The notes under the pieces are model-generated. The model was not told the origin of the DNA. It did no database searches and was given only the letters and a program-made list of their open reading frames with translations. 64,000 bases of DNA, from the NCBI GenBank assembly GCA_950097015.1, contig CATNEN010000037.1, positions 1,426,001-1,490,000 of the forward strand, read 5' to 3'. The position numbers were made by a program, and so were the translations under genes. Numbering within the stretch: the first letter of the stretch is position 1; each line of letters begins with the position of its first letter. Below, piece by piece: positions 1 through 11,226 of this stretch. Origin of the DNA: Macrostomum hystrix (taxonomy: Eukaryota > Platyhelminthes > Macrostomidae).

Positions 1-517
1 TAGCGAGTGAGTCACTGCTCTTACCCCAATCTTCTAGCGAGTGAGTCACTGCTCTTACCCCAATCTTCTAGCGAGTGAGTCACTGCCCTCGCCCCAATCC
101 TCCAGCGAGTCACTGCTCTTACCCCAATCTTCTAGCGAGTGAGTCACTGCCCACACCACGATCCTCTAGTGAGTGAGTCACCGCCCACACCACAATCCTC
201 CAGCGAGTGAGTCACTGCCCACACCACAATCCTCCAGTGAGTGAGTCACTGCCCACACCACAATCCTCCAGCGAGTGAGTCACTGCCCACACCACAATCC
301 TCCAGTGAGTCACTACACACACCACAATCCTCCAGCGAGTGAGTCACTGCCCACACCACAATCCTCCAGTGAGTCACTACACACACCACAATCCTCCAGC
401 GAGTGAGTCACTGCCCACACCACAATCCTCCAGTGAGTGAGTCACTGCCCACACCACAATCCTCCAGTGAGTGAGTCACTGCCCACACCACAATCCTCCA
501 GTGAGTGAGTCAGACGA
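1..517. repeat. Tandem repeat, ~34-bp unit, continues off the left edge
   Basis: About 15 imperfect copies of a unit containing GCGAGTGAGTCACTGCCC followed by ACACCACAATCCT; some copies are 4 bp shorter. The first copies carry a CTCTTACCCC variant and the later ones CCCACACCAC, so the array has subfamilies. It lies just 3' of the COQ7 stop codon. Confidence 0.95.
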
Positions 518-526
518 GTGAGCGTC

Positions 527-1959
527 TCAGATCCTCTCGGACAGGAAGATGGCCGCCTTGCAGCCGGCGCGAATGGCCGCGGTCAGAGCTGGGTAGGCTG
601 GCGCTGACTCTGCATCCTCGCGCAAGCCGGTGTCATGATGCTCAGCCTCTTCGTCGCGAAATCTGGCAATGACTCGCATGAGGTCGGCGTGCAGCTCAGG
701 ATTGTCGGCTAGCAGGCTCCTGAGCTGGGCATTGTAGTGCTCCTGAATTTCAGCTTCAACAGCCACGGTGCAGGCCATGGCGGCCTCCTTGCCTAGCAGG
801 GCGGAACCGGCGCCGAGAGCGAAGCCGGCCACCCGCCAGAACGGCATGAGCAGTGTCGGCCTGGCGCGCAGTGCCGGAATGAGGGCTTCGAATGCGGCCA
901 GGTGAGCCTTCTCCTGCTCGTGCATGTGCCGGATCAGCGGCCCGGTTGGTGTGGCGCCCAGCACAGCCAGCTGGCCTGCGTAGATTTGATCGGCCCCGAA
1001 TTCGCCTGGCCGGTGGGTTTTAGATTACAGGGGCGCATTGTGAAGCGGATTAGGAGGCCAACTTAGGGTTTGGATTAAGGGTGGATTCAGGTGTGGATTA
1101 AGGGTGGATTTAGGTGTGGATTAAGGGTGGATTCAGGTGTGGATTAAGGGTGGATTTAGGTGTGGATTAAGGGTGGATTCAGGTGTGGATTAAGGGTGGA
1201 TTCAGGTGTGGATTAAGGGTGGATTTAGGTGTGGATTAAGGGTGGATTTAGGTGTGGATTAAGGGTGGATTCAGGTGTGGATTAAGGGTGGATTTAGGTG
1301 TGGATTAAGGGTGGATTTAGGCTTGGATTAAGGGTGGATTCAGGTGTGGATTCAGGTGTGGATTTAGGTTTGGATTAACAGGTTGATTTCGGTTTGGATT
1401 AAGGGTTAATTCAGGTGTGGACTAAAATGTGGATTTAGATGTAGATTAAGGGTGGATTCAGGTGTAAACTAACGGATGGATTCAGGTGGGGATTAAGGAT
1501 GAAGGTCTGGACTGTCAGGTGGATTAAGGTGTAATATGTATATGAATTCATCCCGAGATCCATAATGTTAGTATTATGAACGCCAAGATTTATAATTCTC
1601 AGCAAACACCATAAGAAAGCTCAAAATGTTTGTTATGAGCAGATTAACTCACCAGCGTGATCAACTCGCACAATGCGATCGAGCAAAGCCCTGGTGCCAG
1701 GTGGCAGTTTGGTTACGTCAAGGCTGGCGATGCGTTCTAGAAGCTGGGCTAGCTCTGGGTCGGAATGCAGTGGCGGAGACTGCTGCTGCTGCTGCTGCTG
1801 CTGCTGTTTCTGGTTGTTATCAGAAGACAACAAGCGGCAAATAATAACAGAGGGAGACAATCCACAGATGGGCGAAAATAGGGGGCCGCTGACAGCGCGG
1901 CGGCAAAGACGAGCGCTGAGTAGTAGCTGGGTGGCCTGGAGACAGGTTGGGGAATTGGG
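527..1959 (-). CDS. COQ7: COQ7, 5-demethoxyubiquinone hydroxylase (two exons seen, start codon not encoded in place)
   Basis: Mitochondrial di-iron monooxygenase of ubiquinone synthesis. The last exon is 527-1005 and the upstream exon runs from 1653 up to about 1935 or 1959. The donor GCTG|GTGAGT and acceptor CCAG|GCGAA join in phase to give RVDHAGEFGADQIYAGQ, a family signature. The di-iron ligands are all visible: E of DHAGE, E and H of HEQEKAH, E of VEAEIQEH, and the EEAEHH motif near the C terminus. The 5' exon holds a short poly-Q run and, before it, an Arg/Leu/Ser-rich stretch (MATQLLLSARLCRRAVSG if ATG is supplied) that looks like a mitochondrial presequence. No in-frame ATG lies between the upstream in-frame TGA near 1970 and the conserved domain, so the start must come from another exon or a spliced leader. 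Identity is near certain; the 5' end is not. Confidence 0.9.
1020..1510. repeat. 23-bp minisatellite in the COQ7 intron
   Basis: About 15 to 20 copies of TGTGGATTAAGGGTGGATT(C/T)AGG, decaying towards 1500. It fills most of the intron between the two COQ7 exons (1006-1652). Confidence 0.93.
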
Positions 1960-2286
1960 CTGATAAAATCACTGATAAAATTTGCTTTAGTAAAACGAAA
2001 AATGAAAGGCAAAAGAATGATGGTATTAACTTGTCGAATGAGTTACATACGAGCTATATATAATTATTTATTTAATACCAACAAATCTACATAATGCAGA
2101 AACAAGTTACAGAATTCATTTGGTATGGCAACAATAAACTGAATTATCTTCTTGCAGACACTTGCAGATGCAAACTGAAACGATTATTGCAGATGTCAAA
2201 TGTAAATGTAACAAATGCACGGAATGAAAACTAGTGAGATTGCATTAAAAAACTAATCTAGATCTGCCCAACTAAAAACAATAAAG
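1960..2286. other. AT-rich intergenic DNA 5' of COQ7
   Basis: No coding potential seen. It probably includes the COQ7 promoter or trans-splice outron; no TATA box or other site stands out. Confidence 0.5.
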
Positions 2287-2620
2287 CTATCGAAACTTAA
2301 CCAGATGCTGATGAGTCATTAGTCATTAACCCATCTATCAAAGAGATGAGTCATTAACCCATCTATGAAATATGAGTCATTAACCTATCTATCAAAGAGA
2401 TGAGTCATTAGTCATAAACCAATCTATGAAAGAGATGAGTCATTAACCCATCTATGAGAGAGAGGAGTCATTAACCTATCTAAGAAAGAGATGAGTCATT
2501 AATCCATCTATGAAAGAGATAAATCAATAACCCATCTATGAAAGAGATGAGTCATTAACCTATCTATGCAAGATATGAGTCATTAACCTATCTATGAAAG
2601 AGTCATTAACCTATATATGA
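2287..2620. repeat. ~29-bp tandem repeat between COQ7 and CISD3
   Basis: About 11 imperfect copies of GATGAGTCATTAACC(C/T)ATCT plus ATGAAAGA, with indels. Each unit contains TGAGTCAT, an AP-1-like heptamer, but nothing else suggests function. Confidence 0.9.
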
Positions 2621-2659
2621 AAATCATCTGTGGAAAGATTAAACATGATTAGACATCTA

Positions 2660-3061
2660 TCAGAATTCGAACTTTGGGCACCATCCGCAGTTACTGCACA
2701 GAGTCAGGTCAGGCTTATGACAGACTTTGTCTTTGCAATGGGCCTGTCTGGCCATCAATTCGCACGGCAAATTTGTATGGGTGCCGTCGCACAATGGCGG
2801 ACTCTTGGTGTACTTGCAGCTGCAAATCTGGTACAGGGCCTGCGGCTTCTCTGGCACAGTCCACACCAATGGCTTGTAGCCAGCTGGGGCCTGCCTGTGG
2901 GATCCATCGCACCACGGCTGATTCTGGCTAAGGCCGCAGGCGCACCACCGCACTTTCTGGCCGGGTCGCAGGTTGTTGCCGCGCACATTTGTCGGACCAA
3001 AAGTTGGACAAGCCGGCGCTGGGCCTAGCGGAGCCTTTGATCTGTCCGGCACCTCCTCAGA
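2660..3061 (-). CDS. CISD3: CISD3-type mitochondrial protein with two CDGSH iron-sulfur domains (5' exon not found)
   Basis: Two complete CDGSH motifs, CACGLSQNQPWCDGSH and CSCKYTKSPPLCDGTH, each with the 3Cys-1His 2Fe-2S ligand set. Two domains in one chain identify the CISD3/MiNT branch (mitochondrial matrix) rather than mitoNEET or NAF-1. The visible exon opens after an acceptor-like TATTTGCAG at 3062-3070 and has no ATG, so an upstream exon or spliced leader is needed; the mitochondrial presequence is not seen. After the second domain the frame continues for about 35 residues with six further Cys before the stop, longer than the usual short tail. This tail could be real or could be a missed splice. 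Confidence 0.85.
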   Translation of the reverse strand, partial: SEEVPDRSKAPLGPAPACPTFGPTNVRGNNLRPGQKVRWCACGLSQNQPWCDGSHRQAPAGYKPLVWTVPEKPQALYQICSCKYTKSPPLCDGTHTNLPCELMARQAHCKDKVCHKPDLTLCSNCGWCPKFEF

Positions 3062-3179
3062 CTGCAAATATGCGTGTTTTCGAGTCGGTTCTCAACAGGC
3101 TACTTTAAGGAATATGGTTAAAAACCTTAATAAACATTGTCTAAACATTACAAAATTAATTTTTTTAAGAACCAAACCA

Positions 3180-3915
3180 ACGTGATAAGAACTGGGCAAT
3201 GTACACTGGCAGTGGAGTAAGGGGTAGAGGCCCAAGCCAACGAGATAAGAACTGGGCAATGTACACTGGCAGTGGAGTAAGGGGTGAGACCCAAGCCAAT
3301 GAGATAAGAACTGGGCAATGTACACTGGCAGTGGAGTAAGGGGTAGAGGACCAAGCCAACGAGATAAGAACTGGGCAATGTACACTGGCAGTGGAGTAAG
3401 GGGTGAGACCCAAGCCAATGAGATAAGAACTGGGCAATGTACACTGGCGGTGGAATAAGGGGTGAGACCCAAGCCAATGAGATAAGAACTGGGCAATGTA
3501 CACTGGCAGTGGAGTAAGGGGTGAGACCCAAGCCAATGAGATAAGAACTGGGCAATGTACATCAGCAGTGGAGTAGGGGATGAGGCCCAAGCCAATGAGA
3601 TTAGAACTGGGCAATGTACACTGGCAGTGGAGTAAGGGGTAGAGGCCCAAGCCAACGAGATAAGAACTGGGCAATGTACATCAGCAGTGGAGTAGGGGAT
3701 GAGGCCCAAGCCAATGAGATTAGAACTGGGCAATGTACACTGGCAGTGGAGTAAGGGGTAGAGGCCCAAGCCAACGAGATAAGAACTGGGCAATGTACAC
3801 TGGCAGTGGAGTAAAAAGGCACAAAAGTAGAAGCAATAAAACTGAAGAGATAAAGATTGTAAGTTGGCAGTTAAGTGGCTGTGACGTAAGCAAATGAGAA
3901 TAGGACTTAAGGAGT
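3180..3915. repeat. 59/60-bp minisatellite upstream of the CISD3 exon
   Basis: Roughly 10.5 copies from 3180 to 3815, with core CAATGTACACTGGCAGTGGA and GTAAGGGGTAGAGGCCCAAG, plus one strongly diverged unit at about 3858-3912. Variants alternate (GGTAGAGGCCC versus GGTGAGACCC), indicating subfamilies. It probably sits in the first CISD3 intron. It is related to the array in NPRL2 intron 1. Confidence 0.93.
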
Positions 3916-4677
3916 TCTTTAAGTTTTAAAATTACTGTTTTCAAGACTCGGGCTCTATTTGCCGCATTCTTCACCCAATTATTTTAGGTGAATTTTTTAA
4001 ATAAACAAAAAAACCATAAGAAGATAGTCTAATTGTACTTAATTTAAAATTGAAAGCACTTTTGCGTAGCACAGTCTTATGATATATATTCAGTATTCTA
4101 AGTTTTAAAACATGAAATTAGTCTCATAGTATGCTTAATGACACAAGAAGTGCACATTATTTTCATTATATCATTGATTTCTGATTTTTGTTTGACATAC
4201 ATGTATTCATCGTATTTGATCGCAACAAAGTTTTATACTTTTATAACTAAAGTCGATGCGTGAAGAATCGGATATTCTACTTGTAGAATACCAGACGTTC
4301 CAACGGGGTACTTATGCACTTAGATCAAACTGATAATAGTGTCATACGGAATAAAAAATTGGCAAGCAAGAACGAAATAAGATCAATCCACAGAGAGCAA
4401 TTATTGAACAAAGAGTTCAAACTTATAAAAGGAGTTTCAAATGTGTACATCATAGTAGTCTACATTACATAATTAATTATGCTAACATATAATTAAAAGG
4501 CATCCTTCTGAGACGTGCAGAATTTCTAAGAAACTGATAAACCAGTCCACAACAATGGTTCTAGTCGCTAAGTTATACTTTGATGCCTAGAATTAGCAAG
4601 CGCAGCTCCTCATTCGGAAACCTAAACAATTGTGTAGTGTATTATTTAGTAAATTCCACGCAACTAAGCTTCTTGAA
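3916..4677. other. AT-rich spacer between CISD3 and NPRL2
   Basis: No coding signal seen. It should contain the NPRL2 3' UTR and the CISD3 5' region. A CISD3 first exon was looked for here and none was recognised. Confidence 0.4.
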
Positions 4678-6667
4678 CTAGCGCCTTATAACCACAACAA
4701 GAGGATCGCGTTCTAGTCGCTCCTCGACCATCTGGCGGCTCAGCCCAGTTGTGGCGCAGATCTCGTCCATGGATCGATAGCCGTCCAGTAGGCGTGCAAA
4801 GGCCTCGGTGCCACCATTAGCGCCTGAGAGGCTGGTAGCTCCGGCTGCTGTGTGCAGCCGCACCGGATAGGCATTCACTCGCCGAATCAGGCTATGCAGC
4901 AATCCGAACTGTACTAATCGCAATATATCAACATTAGTAGCCAGCGCCGAGTGCAGAGTTAACAAATCCTTCAGCGTAGAGCCCGGCGACATGCAGGAAA
5001 ACAGGCGAAACAGCCGACCTACGGTGGGCGGGGTCTCCTTGGACGCCAGTGCCACGGCCTGCTGGCACAGCTGGCCCAGCCTGGCATCGGACACCAGCCG
5101 GTGCAGTCCAGTTAGACAGGCGTACGAGTCAGAGTACAGGGTCAAAGGCAGGAATCTCACAGCGTGCAGGCTGCACAGATTCTGCAGGCAGGTCTTCACA
5201 ATGCTCTTATCTACATCGGCCATGCAGGCGATTTTGGCTACATGGGAGACGCCGTCAATGTAGGGAAGGATCAGACTGGTGACAATGTCGGTTTTCACTG
5301 GCGGCGACCGGCCGACTAGCACTGGCACCTGCGAATCAGGTGGCGGTTTCTATTGCTTTGTTAGTGATTCTTATAGTGACATCAATAATAATAATTGATT
5401 ACACCTGCCCCAATCGGGCCAGCTATTGCGCGGCGCATCTGAAGGCTGCGTACGGCTGTTCAGTCCATGGACTGGGGAGACACCCACGCTCCAATATTAC
5501 CCTAGATGATGTTGGTGCCCAGTTAACAGCTGAGTGAACTGAAGCAATGCGGGGCTAAGTGTCTTGCTAAAGGACACAAATTGTTCCAGTGAAGTCGGGA
5601 ATCGAACCCCCCGACCTTCAGTCCGAGGACTAAAATAAGCAGCGGATCAGCCAAGTTCAAAACGCACTTCGAAGTCTTCCGGCATAGGAGCAGCCTCGAG
5701 TGGAGCGGCTGGCTTGAGAAACAGCTCCATAGACCTGTCCGGCAGTACTGGCAGCTTGCAGGAGCCGGGACCGTTTAGGCTGGTCCGAATGCTACTCAGC
5801 ACCGGGAGTAGGCGAGACTGTGCGTCAGGCGCCGACAGGAACGACGTCTCCACCTCTAAGCTGTGAAAGTAGCGACCCAGTTTGCGCACTATGAGTTCGT
5901 ACTTCACTGGCACCTGACGGGTTAGGGGCACAAGTGGCACATTTTTCTGAATATTAAAATGGAATGTGATATGATATCGTAAGGGTTTCGGCACCAATAA
6001 AAGATAAGAGAGCTAGAAAGCTGTACATTTGAGGTTGGGTAAGAGGTAGAGGCACTTGCCAATCAGATTAACGCTAAACAGTGTACATTTGAGGTTGGGT
6101 AAGAGGTAGAGGCACTTGCCAATCAGATTAGCGCTAAACAGTGTACATTTGAGGTTGGGTAAGAGGTAGAGGCACTCGCCAATCAGATTAGCGCTAAACA
6201 GTGTACATTTGAGGTTGGGTAAGAGGTAGAGGCACTCGCCAATCAGATTAGCGCTAAACAGTGTACATTTGAGGTTGGGTAAGAGGTAGAGAAACCAGCA
6301 ATTGAGCAAGTGCAAACAAACAAACCTGGCAGTCCATGCTGATGACCAGGCCAATATTAAAGTGCAAAGCGTTGCGCTTGTATCGTTTATCTTCGATGCA
6401 CTGGGCGCAGCCCATAATACGAGAGCCGAACGCATCTAGCCAGATGAAGCGATTATCGAAGTCTGTCTTAGTGATAAGATAGCGACTAACTTTGTCGAAA
6501 TTCTCTTTAATTAGAAAATCGGCCGGCTCTTGAACCTCAATCTTTGGCCCGGCTTCGTGGTGAAAGATGCAATAGAATATGCACTGGACATCGCTGCTTC
6601 TCTGGCTAGCTGCTTTAGCATTGGGCAGGCCGCGATCTCCGACCAATTGGCGCATTGTGAGAAACAT
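4678..6667 (-). CDS. NPRL2: NPRL2, GATOR1 complex subunit (three exons, 423 aa)
   Basis: NPRL2 is a subunit of the lysosome-associated GATOR1 GAP complex that represses TORC1 when amino acids are low. Exons are 6326-6667, 5668-5946 and 4678-5328; lengths 342, 279 and 651 nt are all multiples of three, so both introns are phase 0. Conserved blocks seen: CIFYCIFHHEAGPK and NALHFNIGLV (longin part), LEVETSFLS, LILPYIDGVSHVAKIA, SPGSTLKDL, LVQFGLLHSLIRR and the C-terminal DEICATTGLS...LERDP. The ATG at 6667 gives about 30 residues before the conserved CIFF block, more than in vertebrates. An acceptor-like TTTGCAG lies about 45 nt upstream. The donor of intron 2 is the unusual GTGCGT. Intron 1 carries a 60-bp array and intron 2 a SINE. 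Family length is about 380 aa. Confidence 0.93.
5388..5652 (-). mobile_element. SINE family 2 copy, reverse orientation, in NPRL2 intron 2
   Basis: Read on minus it begins with a tRNA-like head (B box GGGGGTTCGATTCCC), continues with TTGTGTCCTTTAGCAAGACA, then CCATGGACTGAACAGCC, and ends GGGGCAGGTGTAATC followed by an ATT-rich tail. A second near-full copy on plus lies at 15945-16245, so this is a dispersed family. Confidence 0.85.
6010..6295. repeat. 60-bp minisatellite in NPRL2 intron 1
   Basis: Nearly five almost identical copies containing TGTACATTTGAGGTTGGGTA and AGAGGTAGAGGCACTTGCCA. About 72 percent identical, ungapped by eye, to the 60-bp unit at 3180-3815. Confidence 0.95.
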
Positions 6668-6724
6668 CCGCCCTGCCTGTGGCGGCGACCGCTCAGGAGA
6701 ATAACTGCAAATTGAGATAGCTAA

Positions 6725-7250
6725 ATGCTTCAGCTATACCCCCGCTTCTTCAGGGCTTCAGCTATACCCCCGCTTCTTCAGGGCTTCAGCTACCCGCTCC
6801 TTCAGGGCTTCAGCTACCCGCTCCTTCAGGGATTCAGTTACCCGCTCCCTCAAAGCTTCAGCTACCCGCTCCTCCACTCCTTCAGGGCTCCAGCTACCCG
6901 CTCCTTCAGGGCATCAGCTACCCGCTTCTTCAGGGCTTCAGCTACCCGCTCCCTCAGAGCTTCAGCTACCCGCTCCTTCAGGGCTCCAGCTACCCGCTTC
7001 TTCAGGGCTTCAGCTACCCGCTCCTTCAGGGCTTCAGCTACCCGCTCCCTCAGAGCTTCAGCTACCCGCTTATTCAGGGCTTCAGCTACCCGCTCCCTCA
7101 GAGCTTCAGCTACCCGCTTCTTCAGAGCTTCAGCTACCCGCTCCTTCAGGGCTTCATCTACCCGCTCCTTCAGGGCTTCATCTACCCGCTTCCTCAGAGC
7201 TTCAGGTACGCGCTCATTCAGCGCTTCAGGTATCCGCTCCTTTAGAGGCA
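6725..7250. repeat. 24-bp tandem repeat between NPRL2 and WDR75
   Basis: About 22 copies of CTTCAGCTACCCGCTCCTTC+AGGG. Because 24 is a multiple of three, frames stay open; on minus it reads as an eight-residue EALKERVA-type repeat (helix-like) but without an ATG. Most likely intergenic satellite. Confidence 0.92.
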
Positions 7251-7566
7251 ATAAGCGCAAAATGAAATATGCCAAAAACACTTTTTATTTCCAAAAGCTA
7301 AATGCCAATAGCAAGCTTTGATTTTGGGCCAAGTAGCTTCCCAGTCCTATATTTGTTATTCGTTAACATCAGCTTAGCAATGCTCAAACTAGCTTCTCAG
7401 CTCCGGCAGCTGACAGCGCATGGTATGAAGAAGACTTAAGCGCCAAGCATAGACTGAACTGGCTTGGCCGCGAATCAGGCAACAAAAAGATTGCAAAAAC
7501 CTTCAAACCAATTATCGATTAATCAGAAAAAGCAAAAGCACAAAGAGCTATAAGAAATTTGTTTCT

Positions 7567-10500
7567 TCAGTTGTTAGAAAGCTTCCTCCGCTGTCGCTTC
7601 TTTTTTATAGAAGAGTGGCCGCTGCAGGAGGACTCTTCGTCCAGGTCGACGGCCAGTTCACCGTTGGCTCGCCGTTTTGGCGGCCTGCGCTTCCGCGTCG
7701 ACTCATTGTCTTCGTCGGCGTCATCGTCGTCGCAATCATCGACAAATTTTTTTGGCGTTGTCGCTTTGGTCGTCGATACAATGATCAGATCAGATTCCGA
7801 GTCGCCTGTTTCATTCAGCTGATCGGTAACCTCGGTGGAGGTGACGGTAGGCTCCGGAAGAGCCTCAGACACGGCGGCTGCGCGTGCGGAGGCGGCGAGG
7901 GCCGCGGCGGCGGCACTCGTGGCAGCGCTGGCAGCTCGGGCCACGGCGCGCTGCTGCCGCCGTTTATTCTGTCGTCGGATACGCTGCAATCGTCGCATGC
8001 TGGTTAAGCGACCGCTGCCGCTGCTCAGTCGAACCAGGCAGCGACAGAGCAGCCTATCGAAAGTTGCCGGCGGAAGGCGGGTCTCCGCAGGTTGAGCCGC
8101 GGCGGCCGGCCCCGGCTGAGCAATATCGTCCGTACCGTCCGAATCCGCTTCCTCCGAGGTGTCGTGAATTTTCGCCGACTTCTTGCCACTGTAATAGCCG
8201 CTTTCTACGTCGCCTTCGCCCAGGTCCAATTGGGCAGCTTCGTCGGCGGCATCCGCGGCCTCCTTGGCTAGCAGGTTCAGCCGGAGCAGCTGCAAATTGC
8301 TGGCCACAAAGCGCGCCAAATTTGGCGCCGCGAAGGCATCGGACTCGGCGAACAGGCGCAGTCGAGCTTCAAGAGCGGCGGCAGCGTCTGGCCCGCGCGT
8401 CAGCAGCGAGGAGGCACGATCGGCGCGTCGACCGAAGACGCGGCCAAGCAGGGAGGCGGCAGCGGCGGATTCAGCTTCAAGTTCGGCAATCGCCATAGAC
8501 GTAGCTGTTGGAGCGCCGTCGAGAGCATCGTCGCGAATGTCAACAGAACTGGAAGCCGGCTCGGGATAGACGAATAGACGACGATCGCGGGTCAGGAACA
8601 CGAAGGTGTCCTCGGTGACGCAGATATCCAATGGTTCAGATGGACAATTTAGTTTAATGCGGCTCAGCTGGCCCGGCTCACAGCTGTGCAGCATGAGTAG
8701 AGCCTGCTCAGTTGAGCATAGCAGGATCAGCATGCCAGATTTGTAATCTTCAACAGCCGAGGTGACAGCTAGGCGAGCTTCGGTTAGCCGACGACCGCTA
8801 GCGCGATCCCAGACGCGCACACGATCCCGGCCGCATAGGACAACAGAGCGGCCGCTGTCCCACATTGAGCAGAAGCTCAGGCCGGCAGATTCAGAGGTAG
8901 GATTCGAACTCTTGGCCGGCAAGTCATACAAGCGAAACAGAGCCGGCGGCGAGGCCAGGTCGGTAGTGTGCCAAGCGGCGGAGCAGGCCTGCGATTGGTG
9001 ACAGGTGAGCAGGTATCGACCCGTGGGATCGAATGTTAGAGGGCCGCCGGTAAAGCCCAAGCCGAGTCGCCAGGTGCGCGTTATCTGGGGTGCAGTTGGC
9101 GAGGTGACATTTATCATTGATCGTTTACAAACAATTTAGGGTTCACTTTATCAAGCGCACTGTTAGCAAGCCGCTAGGAGACGCTTCAGTACACCTTCGA
9201 CAACTCTTCGGAATTCGTCTGATAACCTTCAGAAAATCATTCTCTAACACCCTTTAAAAGCCGTTTTGACACCCTTTAAAAACCATTCTCTGACACCTTT
9301 AAGAAAGCCTTCTCTGACACCCTGAAGAAACTTTTCTCCGACACCCTTAATGAGGCGGAGTAAAAAGTGTATGACAATGAAGACCTGTGTTTTAATTTAA
9401 ATTACGACACTCACTGTCCAATGCGAGGTGAAGTCAGCAGGTCGATCAGGCTCAGCCAGATGCTGCACTCGCTCCTCTCGCGTCCAGCAGGCCAAGCTTC
9501 CGTCGGCGAAGGCGCCAACGAATTTCCGCTCGCCGGCGCACGGTTGAAACGCCATACCGACCAGCCGGTCAGTCAGGCGCTCCTCGCCGCACTGACTAAA
9601 TGCCAAGCGTTCCCAGACGGCGTCAAAGTCACCCCCGCATTCGCCCTTAACTAGAGGCCTCGGGCATCTTCGCTGCCAGAGTCGCAGCCGGAGTTCCGGC
9701 GCGTATCGCCCATCATCTCGACGATCGAACGTTGCCAACCAGGCGCCATCGTCAGAGAATGCGGCTAATTCAATTCTGGCTGACGTTACCTTGGCAACGA
9801 CAGACGACTCAACGGCCGTGTAATTAGCCTTGGCTACGTCCAGACAGCCCAGATGACGCTGGCCAGAAACGGAGTAGAACTGGAGCACCCCGGCTTGGCC
9901 GGACATGGCTACGCATTCCGTTAGCGGATCGCGCAACAACCCGACCTGCCGCAATGCCGACTTCGAGTTGTCGCCCTCGTCAATATCTTCGCCGACTAGC
10001 ACGCCGCCATTGAGTCCGCCGACTAGGCCGAGGTTCGAATCCGCCACTAGTACACTGTTGTCGGCCAATACAACGGCCACCGCTGCGCCGCCATTCGGTC
10101 CAGAGACGGTGCCAACTATGCGAGCGCCGAGGCGCGGTAAAAATGCGCGCGATCCGGCGCCCTCGCTGCCAGCCTCCGGACTGGTGTCCCACTTCACTAG
10201 CACTGCCTCCTGCCCGCCGCTGTACAGAGCGCAGCCGTCTGGAGAGAATGACAAGCCGGACACTGGCCGAAAGTGCCACTGCAACAGGGTGGACACGGGC
10301 CTGGCAGTGGTGAACAGGCCGTGCATAATCAGTACTCGACCGTCCGACAAGCCAACAGCTGCCGACCGTTGGGTTGGATGAGCCGCCATTGACACCACCC
10401 GACATTTGCCGCCGTCGCAAGCGCAGTGGCTATAGATTTTCTGTTTAGATGAGCGATAAACTAGCAGATTGCCGGCATTAGCTGAGATCAGGAACCGCCC

Positions 10501-11163
10501 TGCCTGGCCAACAGACAGACAATCGGGTTGGACGTGGCGCATTAAAGTGCGATCGAACCGGCCGCGCCCGGCTGATTGGCCAGTGAAGACGGCCACTCGA
10601 TAGTCCGGCTCCGATCCGCTTGAATCCGACTGCTGCTGGTACTTTTTCCTGTTCATATACAAACAATAATAAGCTGTCCGAGATTTGGCAACGCCGTCTG
10701 GGTCATCGGCGCTGTTGCCAGCTGGCAGGGCTATGACACGCAGCAGCGGCATGCCGAATTCAAAGACTAGGACAGCCTGTCCGGCCGGATAGTTCCACAC
10801 AGCTAGTCGGCCGTCTTCGCCACAGGTGACTAGGCGAACTTCGCTGTCCATCGCCGGTTGAATATCGCGCACAATTGACCTGTGCACCCCGGCCAGACGC
10901 TGCCAGTGCGGCCAGCGCCAAACGTAGCCGCCGCCGCCAGCATCTGCACTATTTCCGCTAGGCCAGTCGGCGTCACTGCGCTGCACTCGTCCGGCGTCGG
11001 ACAGCTTGTAGATTCGCACCTCTTCGTCGAAGCCGCAGGCTAGAAGGGCGCCAAATGCGCCCGTATCCAATAGCAACGGCCTGGCCAAGGTGACGCTAGC
11101 GCTGCATCGGCTAGTGACATTTAAGGCGTCTGCTGGGACTGCATCGGACCTGCCGCCGGCCAT
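7567..11163 (-). CDS. WDR75: WDR75 / Utp17 (NAN1), U3 snoRNP t-UTP WD40 protein, two exons
   Basis: Nucleolar WD40 protein of the t-UTP subcomplex, needed for pre-rRNA transcription and processing. Exon 1 ends at 9415 (TGGACA|GTGAGT) and exon 2 is 7567-9084 (CACCCCAG|ATAACG), joined in phase 0. Family blocks seen: RVVSMAAHPTQRSAAVGLSD, LQWHFRPVSGLSFSPDG, GGQEAVLVKWDTS, FLPRLGARI, LQFYS and WLATFDRR (first propeller), then the second propeller in exon 2 and a long acidic, then Lys/Arg-rich, nucleolar-type tail (KKKRQRRK near the end). The ATG at 11163 fits the family start; the frame is open further up to an acceptor-like TTGCAG at 11221-11226, so a longer protein from a spliced leader is possible. 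From 11163 it is about 1088 aa, longer than the roughly 830-aa vertebrate protein because of the low-complexity Ala/Asp-rich C-terminal half. Confidence 0.88.
9220..9355. repeat. Short ~26-bp imperfect repeat in the WDR75 intron
   Basis: About five copies of a unit like TTCTCTGACACCCTTTAAAA. The intron itself is 9085-9414. Confidence 0.75.
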
Positions 11164-11226
11164 TGGGAGGCTGGCCTGGTCGGCTGCTGCTTTCAGTTCG
11201 TCGATTTCTTTTGTAGTATGCTGCAA

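Noticed and set aside
3092-3822. Several long minus frames with LPSSYLIGLGL repeats
   Set aside because: All are translations of the 60-bp minisatellite; no start context or family match.
9905-10420. Frames on both strands over WDR75
   Set aside because: Shadow frames; the WD40 signatures lie in one minus frame only.
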